This document shows, piece by piece, positions 15,468 through 23,692 of a stretch of DNA of 37,999 bases. The stretch is from NCBI GenBank assembly GCA_016201205.1, contig JACQDF010000061.1, positions 1-37,999 on the forward strand. The letters are read 5' to 3'. Position 1 is the first letter of the stretch, and each line of letters begins with the position of its first letter. This stretch comes from Acidobacteriota bacterium. GTDB lineage: Bacteria > Acidobacteriota > Terriglobia > Bryobacterales > Bryobacteraceae. The position numbers and the translations under genes are program-made. Under the pieces are notes generated by a model. The model had not been told where the DNA came from. It was given only the letters and a program-made list of their open reading frames with translations, and did no database searches.

Positions 15468-18400
15468 TCAGGCGGATTGAGGCGCCGGCGCCTGGTCCGG
15501 TTTCCCGGCCCACCTGCAAACGGTTTGGTGAAGCTGTTCCATCTTCACGGGCTTCGAGAGGAAGTCATCCATGCCCGCCTCCAGACAGCGTGTGCGATCC
15601 CCTTCCATCGCATTGGCCGTCATGGCGACAATCGGTGTTCTGTGCAAGCCAAGCTGGGCTTCCCGCCTCCGGATCTGGGCCGTCGCCTCATAGCCATCGA
15701 CTTCCGGCATATGGCAATCCATGAGCACCAGATCAAACCCGGACTGTTCCCATAAGCGGACGCCCTCCAGTCCGTTGGCGGCCAGCTCGACATTGCAGCC
15801 GAATTTCTCAAGAACTCGAAGCGCGAGTTTTTGGTTGACCGGATTGTCCTCGACGACGAGCACCCTGGCGCTGGCGAGCGAGACGGGGGCTGCCGGCGGC
15901 GCCGGCGCCGGCGCCGGCTTGGCCAAGGGCCCCTCGCCGTTTTCAATCCGGCAGCAGCGCAGCACGTCGCGCAACAATTCCCGCACCCCCACGGGCTTGA
16001 GAACAACGAGATTCACGCCGGCTGCTTCCATCAGCGCGTGGTCTGCGCGCCGGCGCAGAAAGGTGAGCAGGATAATCCGGAGGTCCGGACACAGCCGGTC
16101 TGCGCGGATTTCTTTCACTGTTTCCAACGAGCTCGATTCCCGGCTTTGGTCGACCAGCAGGAGGTCGTATGAGCTGTCCCGGATTCGCTCCCGCAGCAGG
16201 GCCGGGGATGCTTCGAGATCCACCTGGAAGCCGGCCGTTTGCAGGGCCTGGCACAGCGCCAGCCGCTGTGGCTCGACGCCGGAGACCACCAGGGCCCGCC
16301 TTCCTGACGCCGCAGCCCGAACCTGGGCGCTCAGCGTCTCCACTCCTTCGCCCACCTCCACGGGGACCGTGAACGTGAAGGTCGACCCCTTTTCCGCTTC
16401 GCTCTCGAAATGAATGGCGCCGCCCAGAAGATCCACCAGCCGCCGGCAGATTGCCAGTCCCAGGCCCGTTCCTCCATAGCGCCTGGTGGTGGACGCATCG
16501 GCCTGGGTGAACTGATGAAACAGGCTCGCCTGCTTGTCGGCGGGGATGCCGATTCCTGAATCCCGTACCCGGACTCGCAAGGTGAGGAAATTGCCGAAGC
16601 GTTCTTCCACGCCAACCTCGACGGCCACAAATCCTCGCTCGGTGAACTTGACCGCGTTGCCAACCAGGTTCAGCAGGATCTGGCGCAGCCTGGCCGGATC
16701 GGTAATGACCGCCGCGGGAATGTCCGGCTCGATGAGCGTCACCATCTCGATCTTTTTTTCGAAAGCCTTCGCCGCCAGCAACTGAACGACATCGGAAATG
16801 CACTCTTCCAGATCGAAAGAGATCTTCTCGACCTGCATCTTGCCGGCCTCTATCTTGGAAATGTCGAGAATGTCGTTGAGGATGGTTAGCAGCGATTCGG
16901 CCGAATGACGCACCGTCTCGGCATACTCGCGCTGCTCGGCGTTCAGGCTGGTTCCCAGCAGCAGTCCGGTCATCCCGAGCACGCCGTGCATCGGCGTCCG
17001 GATCTCGTGGCTCATGTGCGCCAGAAATTCACTCTTCGCTCTGGCGGCTGTTTCAGCCTGGCGATGTGCTTGCTTGAGCTGCTCGACCAGATTGTGCAGC
17101 TCCTGCTCGGCTCGCTTTCGTGGCGTGATATCGCCGATTGAGCCCGCCATGCGCGTGGCTCGTCCGGCATCGGTCCAGATGGCAAGCCCCCGCATCCGGA
17201 ACCAGCGGTACTCCCCATTTTTCATCCCAAGCCGGCATTCGACCTCGTACGGAACGCGGTGACTCAAGTGTTCGCGCAGCGCCCGGTGAACCCTTTCGCT
17301 GTCGTCCGGATGCAGCCGTTCCTCAAAGAACTCCATCGAGTCGCCCGCTTCCCTCTCGTCGCAGCCCAGCAGTTCCAGAAAGCGGGGCGAATAGTAGATC
17401 TTCCCGCCGGCGATGTCCCAGTCCCAGATTCCGTCGCTCGATCCGCGAACGGCGAGCTCAAACCGCTCCCGGCTTGATCGCAGATCCTTCTCCGCCTGCT
17501 TGCGTAATGTAATGTCCTCCAGCAGCCACACTTCCCCGTCTTCGCAGCGGTAGGCGGCCACTGCGAGGTAGCGCATCTGGCCATCCTTGCGGAAAATCCT
17601 GGCCACGCCGGGTTTGGGAAACCCTCGTTCGCGCTCGCGCTCGTAGTTGCGCCGCAGGGTGGCGGCATTCTCCCGCCCCAGCAGCCGGAACCAGTCATCC
17701 ACTGTCGAGATCTCCTCCCGCAGATATCCGGTCATCTCCTCCACAGCCTTGTTCAATTGAAGATACTCGTCCTTGCGGAACACCGCACCGGCCGGCAGAT
17801 TCTCGACCAGCATCCGCAGACGATGCTCGCTGGCGCGCAACGCTTCTTCCACACGTTTGCGTGTGGTGATATCCATCACCGTTCCGATGTAGCCAGTCAG
17901 TGTTCCGGTCTCCTCTCGCAGCGGCGCCGCTTTCAGCAAAACCCATCTGTTGTCCCGGTGCGCGCACGCCAGCCGGCATTCCAGTTGCATCTCCTGTTGT
18001 TTCGCCACCGCCTGCCGCCAGGACTGTATGACAAACTCGAGGTCGTCCGGGTGGATCGCTTTGTACCAGCCCATTCCCAAACCCTGCTTGGTCTCGAAGC
18101 CGCAAATCTCGCTCCAGCCTTTGTTCACATAAAGGCACTGGCCTTCCGGGTCAGCGAGAAAGATACCTACGGGCGCGTGCTGCGCCAGTGTCTCAAAACG
18201 CTGCATGCTGGCTCGCAAGGCGGCCTCCGCCCGCTTGCGCTCGATGGCCAGTCCCGCCAGCTCCGCGGAAGCCTCGAGAGTTCGCAGCTCGACTGCGGTC
18301 GGAGCCTTGCTCTCCCGGTGGTAGATCGTAAGCGCGCCCAGCACGCGTCTGGAGCGGTCGCGAACGGGCACGGACCAGGAAGCACGAATCGCCATCTGCC

Positions 18401-19484
18401 CTGCCAGCTCCTGCGCTTGCTTCCACGCCTCGTCTTCGCTCACGTCCTCGCTGACGACAGCGCGATTGTAAAACGCCGCCGCCGCGCCCGATCCGCCATG
18501 CGGGCTTGCCTCTCCCTGAGCCAGCATCCGGCTGACGGCCGCGGGCAGGCTGGGAGCCAGAGCCTGGCGAAATCGTCTCTGGCCGTCTTCGAGCAACTGA
18601 ATCGAGCTGAACCCGGCCGGCCACAGGAAATCCACGTTCGAGTTGATCGCCACCAGCACTTCCTCGATCGACGCCCCCTGCGCCAGCATCTTCAGGATTT
18701 CCCGCTCCGCCTCGAGCGAAGTCGAGATCGTCTCCAGCTCCAGCGCCATTTGCCTTTGCTCGGTGATGTCCTGGATCGTGCCCACCAGCCGCACCGGATC
18801 GCCTGCCGGATCGCAGATCACTTTGCCGCGCGCACGGCAGACCCGCATCCCTCCATCGGCCCCCTGCAACCGGATCTCCGTGTCGAACGGACGCCGTTCC
18901 TCCATGGCCCGCTCAATGCTCGCAGTGAGCTCCCCGCGGTTGTCCGGATGGACCAGCTCCAGCAGACGGGTGAAGCTGAGCGGCTCACTGAGGCTGACGC
19001 CCGTCAGCCGGTAGCTTTCCTCGGACCAGGTCTCCGCTCCCGTCGTCAGATCCCGCTCCCAGCCGCACAACCGCGCGATCTGCTCCACTTCCCGGAGAAG
19101 CATCTCGCTGCGCCGCAGGCGCCGCTCCGCTGTCACCCGCTCGGTGACGTCCAGAAGAAAGGATCGCATCCCGCAAATCCTGTCGCCGGCGTCGCGCAAC
19201 GCCGTCTCATGGATTTCCAGAATGCGCCGGCTCCCGGCATTGTTCAGATACTCCCGGCAGAAAGGCGCCAGTGGCCGCTGCCCCGCCAGCTTCTGCTCCA
19301 CCGCGAGCCGGCTCTCCTCCCGCTCCTCCGGAACCACCAGTTCCCAAACCGGCCGCCCTAGAATCCGATCCCGGCTCAGTCCCAGCAACTGACATTCCGC
19401 CTCGTTCACCTCCCGCACTACTCCGTCCGCATCGATCTCATGAAAAGCAAATGGCGCATCCACCAGGGATTCAGGGCAGAGCAC
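15468..19484 (-). CDS. Soluble hybrid sensor histidine kinase: five PAS, GAF, HisKA, HATPase, two receivers
   Basis: 1338 residues without transmembrane helices, so probably cytoplasmic. Approximate order: PAS (1-120), PAS with PAC (125-250), GAF (265-415), PAS (425-545), PAS (555-665), PAS (670-800), dimerisation/phosphoacceptor helix with SHEIRTP (His826), HATPase with N box LLNLVGNAVKFT, DSGIGIP and GGTGLGLAICRRL, then a degenerate receiver (about 1055-1185), a KPAPAPAPPAAP linker, and an intact receiver (VLVVEDNPVNQKL, phosphoacceptor Asp1256 in LVLMDCHMPEVDGYEA, KPV). The first receiver lacks the N-terminal acidic pair (ALVVSGVEP), so it may not be phosphorylated. The several repeated PAC tails (DITExxR) separate the PAS domains. 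No HPt domain or output regulator is adjacent, so the partner is elsewhere. The gene is divergent from the PHP-fusion gene. Confidence 0.95.
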   Translation of the reverse strand: MLCPESLVDAPFAFHEIDADGVVREVNEAECQLLGLSRDRILGRPVWELVVPEEREESRLAVEQKLAGQRPLAPFCREYLNNAGSRRILEIHETALRDAGDRICGMRSFLLDVTERVTAERRLRRSEMLLREVEQIARLCGWERDLTTGAETWSEESYRLTGVSLSEPLSFTRLLELVHPDNRGELTASIERAMEERRPFDTEIRLQGADGGMRVCRARGKVICDPAGDPVRLVGTIQDITEQRQMALELETISTSLEAEREILKMLAQGASIEEVLVAINSNVDFLWPAGFSSIQLLEDGQRRFRQALAPSLPAAVSRMLAQGEASPHGGSGAAAAFYNRAVVSEDVSEDEAWKQAQELAGQMAIRASWSVPVRDRSRRVLGALTIYHRESKAPTAVELRTLEASAELAGLAIERKRAEAALRASMQRFETLAQHAPVGIFLADPEGQCLYVNKGWSEICGFETKQGLGMGWYKAIHPDDLEFVIQSWRQAVAKQQEMQLECRLACAHRDNRWVLLKAAPLREETGTLTGYIGTVMDITTRKRVEEALRASEHRLRMLVENLPAGAVFRKDEYLQLNKAVEEMTGYLREEISTVDDWFRLLGRENAATLRRNYERERERGFPKPGVARIFRKDGQMRYLAVAAYRCEDGEVWLLEDITLRKQAEKDLRSSRERFELAVRGSSDGIWDWDIAGGKIYYSPRFLELLGCDEREAGDSMEFFEERLHPDDSERVHRALREHLSHRVPYEVECRLGMKNGEYRWFRMRGLAIWTDAGRATRMAGSIGDITPRKRAEQELHNLVEQLKQAHRQAETAARAKSEFLAHMSHEIRTPMHGVLGMTGLLLGTSLNAEQREYAETVRHSAESLLTILNDILDISKIEAGKMQVEKISFDLEECISDVVQLLAAKAFEKKIEMVTLIEPDIPAAVITDPARLRQILLNLVGNAVKFTERGFVAVEVGVEERFGNFLTLRVRVRDSGIGIPADKQASLFHQFTQADASTTRRYGGTGLGLAICRRLVDLLGGAIHFESEAEKGSTFTFTVPVEVGEGVETLSAQVRAAASGRRALVVSGVEPQRLALCQALQTAGFQVDLEASPALLRERIRDSSYDLLLVDQSRESSSLETVKEIRADRLCPDLRIILLTFLRRRADHALMEAAGVNLVVLKPVGVRELLRDVLRCCRIENGEGPLAKPAPAPAPPAAPVSLASARVLVVEDNPVNQKLALRVLEKFGCNVELAANGLEGVRLWEQSGFDLVLMDCHMPEVDGYEATAQIRRREAQLGLHRTPIVAMTANAMEGDRTRCLEAGMDDFLSKPVKMEQLHQTVCRWAGKPDQAPAPQSA

Positions 19485-19549
19485 AGTTCCCTCCCTCTTC
19501 CTCCCCTTATCGGTGCAAGAAGGAAGACCTGATTGAAAGCTTGTGTAAG

Positions 19550-19570
19550 GCTTCCGTATGATACGGAAGC
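19550..19570. promoter_or_regulatory. Perfect 10-bp-arm palindrome abutting the start codon at 19571
   Basis: GCTTCCGTAT (19550-19559), one G, then ATACGGAAGC (19561-19570) directly followed by the ATG. As DNA it could be an operator in the 86-bp divergent region between the kinase and the PHP-fusion gene. As RNA the hairpin would enclose the only purine-rich sequence upstream of the start (GGAAG), blocking ribosome entry. Confidence 0.5.
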
Positions 19571-22201
19571 ATGCGATTCACCTCACGCCGCACCTTCCTC
19601 GTCATTCTGGCCGCTACCCTCGCCTACGCTGCCATGCAATCCCACACCGCCCAGCCCGGGCGCGCACGCTCCGATGCTCCCGCTCAGCACGAGCGCGGGC
19701 GGGAACGCATCGTGCTCGACGAAGCGACCGAGCGGCTCATGAGCCCGCGGCAGCCCGAGCCCGATCTGCCTCCCGACCCGCGCGTTTCTTCGGTGGTCCG
19801 GCTGACCGATGACAGCCGCGCGGATGATTTCCCGCACATCGCCACCAACCCCCGCAACCGCGCCGAGGTCTGGTGCGCCTGGTTGAGCTACAGCGGCCGC
19901 CAGGACCGGATCCATCTGTCGCGCTATAACGCCGCCGCAAACAACTGGGGCGTGTGGAACGTGGCGCCCGGCTCGATTGGGGACGTGTGGCGGCCGCAGA
20001 TCGTGTTCGACGGCCAGGGACGGTTGTGGGTGACGTGGGCGATGCAAGTGAACGGGAACTTCGATCTGTACGCGCGCTGGTTCGACGGCCGGATCTGGGG
20101 TCCGCTCGAGCGCATCACATCGGCCCCGCAGGCCGACTTCGACCATCGCGTTGCCGCCGATCCGCAAGGCCGCCTGTACATCGTCTGGCAGGGCTTCCGC
20201 GACGGGCAATCCGACATCTTTCTCTCCTATTCCGACGGCCAGCGCTGGGCGCCGGAAGTGCGTGTGAGCGACAGCCCGCGTAACGACTGGGCGCCCGCGC
20301 TGGCCATCGATTCCAAAGGCAGCGTCGCCATCGCCTGGGACAGCTACGACCGGGGCAACTACGACATTCGCCTTCGGACGTTTTCCGGCGGCCAGCTCTC
20401 GCCCATGATTGAGGTCGCCTCGACGCCGAGGTTCGAGGCGCACGCATCGCTGGCGTTCGATTTGAAGGACCGCCTCTGGATCGCCTATGAAGCGGGCCCG
20501 GTGGGGTGGGCCAAGGATCAAGGCCGTCTGGTTCCGAACGCCGCTGCTCCCGGCACGATGATCCTCGACCAGCGTGGCGTCGAGGTGGTTGCCTATCAGG
20601 GCGTCCGGCGGATGGGCATGGCGCCGGACGTCCAGGAGAAACTGCCGCGCCGCAACGCCAAAGCTTACGTTCCCGAATCACCGGCCATCGTTGTCGATCC
20701 GCAGCTTTCCGTGGACGCCAAAGGCCGTGTCCATCTGCTGGTGCGCAACCAGGAGGGACGCGCATTCGCCACTTTCTTCCGGCCGTATCTGCTCACGCTG
20801 GGCTCCGATGGCTGGCAGGAACCCGCGCCGTTGCCATACAGTGAAGGCCGCGTGAGCATGCGCGCCGCTGCTGCGCCTGCCGGGAATGGCGGGCTCTGGG
20901 TCGTCTGGCCGCGAGATAACGATCCCCGCTTTTCCATTTTCATCAACCTGCCCGAAGAGACGATGTTTGAGAATGTGTACGCCGGTTTGTACGACCCGGG
21001 CAGTGCGCGCCGCAGGACCGCGGTCTCGGGCGAGCCCAGGATCGAACCTCGCCAGCCTGCGGTTGCGCCTCGCGCGCCCGGTCATGCCGACGAAGCCAGC
21101 CAGGTGGCCGCGATCCGCGCCCATCGGGCCAAGGCCGGCGGCCAGAGCCTGCGAATCCTGCGCGGCGATCTGCACCGTCACACCGAGCTTTCTCCCGACC
21201 TGCGCGGAATGCCCGACGGATCCATCCTCGACTTCTACCGCTACATGATGGACGCGGCCGGCATGGACTTCGGCATGATCTCCGATCACCAGAATGGCGG
21301 CGACCGCGAATACTGGTGGTGGCTCACTCAGAAGACAGCCGATCTGCATCATGCGCCGCCCAACTACGTGACCCTCTACGGGTATGAGCGCTCGGCGACT
21401 TACCCCAACGGACATCGCAACATCGTGCATACCAGACGGGGATACATGGCGGTGCCATTCTTCCAGAAGCCCGAGACTGCCATACGCTTTCATAACGGCG
21501 CCCGCGACGTGGCTGACGATGACGCCAGGCTGCTTTACGAAGAGCTGCGCCGCTCGGGCGGCATCGCCGTCTCCCATACCAGCGCCACCACCATGGGCAC
21601 CGACTGGCGCGACAACGACAAGGAGATCGAGCCGGTCGTCGAGATTTTCCAAGGCGACCGGTACTCGTACGAATGCCAGGGCTGTCCGCTGGGTGACGAT
21701 GGCAGACCTGGCAACCCGTCGCTCGAGGCGATCCGCCCCCTGGGCTTTGTTCAAAACGCGCTTGCCAAGGGATATCGGCTCGGGTTCATCGCCAGTTCCG
21801 ATCACCTGTCGACGCATATGTCCTACGCGCTGGTGTTCGCCGAGGACACCACCCGCGAGGCAATCCAGACGGCCATGCGCCGCCGGCTCACCTACGCCGC
21901 CACCGACAACATCATCGCTGACTTCCGCATGGGCGAGCATTTCATGGGCGAGGAGTTCTCCGCGGCCGCGCCGCCGCCCATCCAGGCCCGCATCCACGGA
22001 ACCGCTCCAGTCGATGACGTGGTCATCATTCGCGATGCGAAGATTCTCTACCAGGCGTCGCCCAGGACCCCGGTGGCCGAATTGAGCTATCAGGACCGCG
22101 ACGTCCCCGCCGGGCTCCACTATTACTATCTGCGTGCGGTGCAGCGCGACCGGCAGGCGGTGTGGTGCTCCCCGATCTGGGTCCACGTCAACGGCCGATA
22201 G
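19571..22201 (+). CDS. Tat-exported beta-propeller/PHP-domain fusion protein (putative metallohydrolase)
   Basis: 876 residues. The N-terminus TSRRTFLVILAATLAYA is a twin-arginine signal and fixes the start at 19571 despite the lack of a normally spaced ribosome-binding site. Residues about 70-480 are repeated strands with W and D-rich turns, for example VWCAWLSYSGRQDRIHLSRY, LWVTWAMQVNGNFDLYARWF, LYIVWQGFRDGQSDIFLSY and VAIAWDSYDRGNYDIRLR, a sialidase-like propeller. From about 530 a PHP-type domain begins GDLHRHTELS (His535 and His537), continues with DFGMISDHQNGGDREYWW, GGIAVSHTSATTMGTDWR and GFIASSDHLSTHMSY, all supplying metal ligands of the kind seen in PHP/DUF3604-like proteins. The final 90 residues look like a beta-sandwich. 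The substrate is unknown; hydrolysis of phosphate or other esters outside the cytoplasm is an inference. The sulfatase gene follows directly. Confidence 0.82.
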   Translation: MRFTSRRTFLVILAATLAYAAMQSHTAQPGRARSDAPAQHERGRERIVLDEATERLMSPRQPEPDLPPDPRVSSVVRLTDDSRADDFPHIATNPRNRAEVWCAWLSYSGRQDRIHLSRYNAAANNWGVWNVAPGSIGDVWRPQIVFDGQGRLWVTWAMQVNGNFDLYARWFDGRIWGPLERITSAPQADFDHRVAADPQGRLYIVWQGFRDGQSDIFLSYSDGQRWAPEVRVSDSPRNDWAPALAIDSKGSVAIAWDSYDRGNYDIRLRTFSGGQLSPMIEVASTPRFEAHASLAFDLKDRLWIAYEAGPVGWAKDQGRLVPNAAAPGTMILDQRGVEVVAYQGVRRMGMAPDVQEKLPRRNAKAYVPESPAIVVDPQLSVDAKGRVHLLVRNQEGRAFATFFRPYLLTLGSDGWQEPAPLPYSEGRVSMRAAAAPAGNGGLWVVWPRDNDPRFSIFINLPEETMFENVYAGLYDPGSARRRTAVSGEPRIEPRQPAVAPRAPGHADEASQVAAIRAHRAKAGGQSLRILRGDLHRHTELSPDLRGMPDGSILDFYRYMMDAAGMDFGMISDHQNGGDREYWWWLTQKTADLHHAPPNYVTLYGYERSATYPNGHRNIVHTRRGYMAVPFFQKPETAIRFHNGARDVADDDARLLYEELRRSGGIAVSHTSATTMGTDWRDNDKEIEPVVEIFQGDRYSYECQGCPLGDDGRPGNPSLEAIRPLGFVQNALAKGYRLGFIASSDHLSTHMSYALVFAEDTTREAIQTAMRRRLTYAATDNIIADFRMGEHFMGEEFSAAAPPPIQARIHGTAPVDDVVIIRDAKILYQASPRTPVAELSYQDRDVPAGLHYYYLRAVQRDRQAVWCSPIWVHVNGR

Positions 22202-22226
22202 CGGTGTTACAATGGGGCACTTTCCT

Positions 22227-23639
22227 ATGCCCCTTGCTTCCACGCGCCGGCAGTTCCTCGGGTCTCTCGGTGCGTTGGCGCCGGCCGCGCAACGAAAGCG
22301 GCTTCCTAACATCCTGTTCTTCTTTCCCGATCAGCACCGCTTCGACTGGGTGGGAGGGAATCCGGATCTGCCGGTCCACATGCCGAATGTCGATTTCCTC
22401 GCCAGGAACGGAGTGCGCTTCACGCGGGCTATCGTCTCGTCGCCGCTGTGCGCTCCGTCACGCGCCTCGCTGGCTTGCGGCCGTGAATATGCGCGCTGCG
22501 GCGTTCGCAACAACGGCCAGGACTATCCGCTCGAGCAGCCGACCTTCTACCAGATGCTGCGCGACTCGGGCCACCAGGTGATGGGCTGCGGCAAATTCGA
22601 TCTGCACAAAGCGACCCACGACTGGGGACTCGACGGGAGGCGTTTCCTGCCGGAATGGGGTTTTTCCGACGGCATCGACAATGCAGGCAAGTTCGACGCC
22701 ATCCAAAGCGGAGCCCTCGAACCGCGGGATCCTTACATGGCGTACCTGCACCGGCGCGGGCTGGCAGCGATGCATGTGGACGACTTTAAACGTCGCATGC
22801 AGCAGAACTCCTACCTCAACACGGAACCGACTCTGTTGCCCGAAGAAGCTTATTGCGACAATTGGGTCGCCAGTAACGGGCTCGAATTGCTGCGCGCGGT
22901 CCCCTCCGGACGCCCCTGGTTCCTCCAGGTCAACTTCACCGGTCCGCATAACCCCGTCGACATCACGCGCCGCATGGAGCGTCTTTGCCGCCGGAGGATG
23001 TTTCCTCATCCGGCCGACGCGGAACAGTATTCCCCGGAGCGGCACACCGCCATCCGCCAAAACTACACGGCCATGGTCGAGAACATCGATCGCTGGCTGG
23101 GAATCTATCTCGACGAGGTGCGCCGCCGCGGGGAGCTGGACAATACGCTCCTGGTGTATTCCAGCGACCACGGCGAGATGCTCGGCGATCACGAGCGCTG
23201 GGGCAAGAGCGTCCCTTATCAACCCAGCGTCGGCGTGCCACTCTACATCAGTGGTCCGGGCGTCGAAAGAGGCATTGTGAGCGATGCTTTGGTGAGTCAC
23301 TTCGACCTGGCGGCGACGTTTCTCGATCTCGCCGGTTTTACCAAGGCGCGTGACATGGACGCCCGTTCGCTTCGGCCGCTGCTGGAAGGCAAGGCCAGGA
23401 CGCATCGCGAGTTCGTCCGCTCGGGGCTCGACCGCTGGCGGATGGTTTACGACGGACGCTACAAGCTGATTCGGGGTTTTGAGACCGAGCGGGCGCCGTC
23501 AAGAGGCAAGGGCCGGCAAGGGATTCCGGCGGAAAGCAAGATGATCCTGTTCGACCTCAAGATCGATCCGGAGGAAACGAAGAACCTCGCGCGCGAAGGG
23601 CCGGACCAGGTCGAGCGATTGAGCAAGCTGCTGAGCTGA
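22227..23639 (+). CDS. Tat-exported type I sulfatase
   Basis: 470 residues of the alkaline-phosphatase/arylsulfatase superfamily. The N-terminus MPLASTRRQFLGSLGALAPAA is a twin-arginine signal. An ATG five codons upstream (22212) is equally in frame and cannot be excluded; neither has a clear ribosome-binding site. The mature part starts PNILFFFPDQHRFDW (metal-binding Asp) and has the sulfatase signature CAPSRASLACG with Cys75, which must be converted to formylglycine, so a maturation enzyme elsewhere in the genome is needed. Other motifs are FLQVNFTGPHNPVD and VYSSDHGEMLGDHERWGKS. The overall pattern is like choline-sulfatase/iduronate-sulfatase-like proteins. A sulfated polysaccharide or small sulfate ester outside the cytoplasm is the probable substrate class. 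It follows the propeller-PHP gene by 25 bp. Confidence 0.92.
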   Translation: MPLASTRRQFLGSLGALAPAAQRKRLPNILFFFPDQHRFDWVGGNPDLPVHMPNVDFLARNGVRFTRAIVSSPLCAPSRASLACGREYARCGVRNNGQDYPLEQPTFYQMLRDSGHQVMGCGKFDLHKATHDWGLDGRRFLPEWGFSDGIDNAGKFDAIQSGALEPRDPYMAYLHRRGLAAMHVDDFKRRMQQNSYLNTEPTLLPEEAYCDNWVASNGLELLRAVPSGRPWFLQVNFTGPHNPVDITRRMERLCRRRMFPHPADAEQYSPERHTAIRQNYTAMVENIDRWLGIYLDEVRRRGELDNTLLVYSSDHGEMLGDHERWGKSVPYQPSVGVPLYISGPGVERGIVSDALVSHFDLAATFLDLAGFTKARDMDARSLRPLLEGKARTHREFVRSGLDRWRMVYDGRYKLIRGFETERAPSRGKGRQGIPAESKMILFDLKIDPEETKNLAREGPDQVERLSKLLS

Positions 23640-23692
23640 CCGCGCCCGCATCCGCGCCAATGCTAGGATGATTCTAAAGGAGCTTCCCCGCA

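Noticed and set aside
15901-15920. GCCGGC-rich microrepeat near the end of the kinase gene.
   Set aside because: It encodes the Ala-Pro linker between the two receiver domains and is explained by coding composition.
17757-19361. 534-codon open frame on the plus strand across the histidine kinase gene.
   Set aside because: Antisense to clear PAS/GAF coding sequence; composition rich in Arg, Gln and His is typical of a shadow frame.
20678-22312. Long open frame (544 codons) on the minus strand over the PHP-fusion gene.
   Set aside because: It is a mirror frame of a well-supported plus-strand gene in GC-rich DNA, with no recognisable domain and no ribosome-binding site of note.
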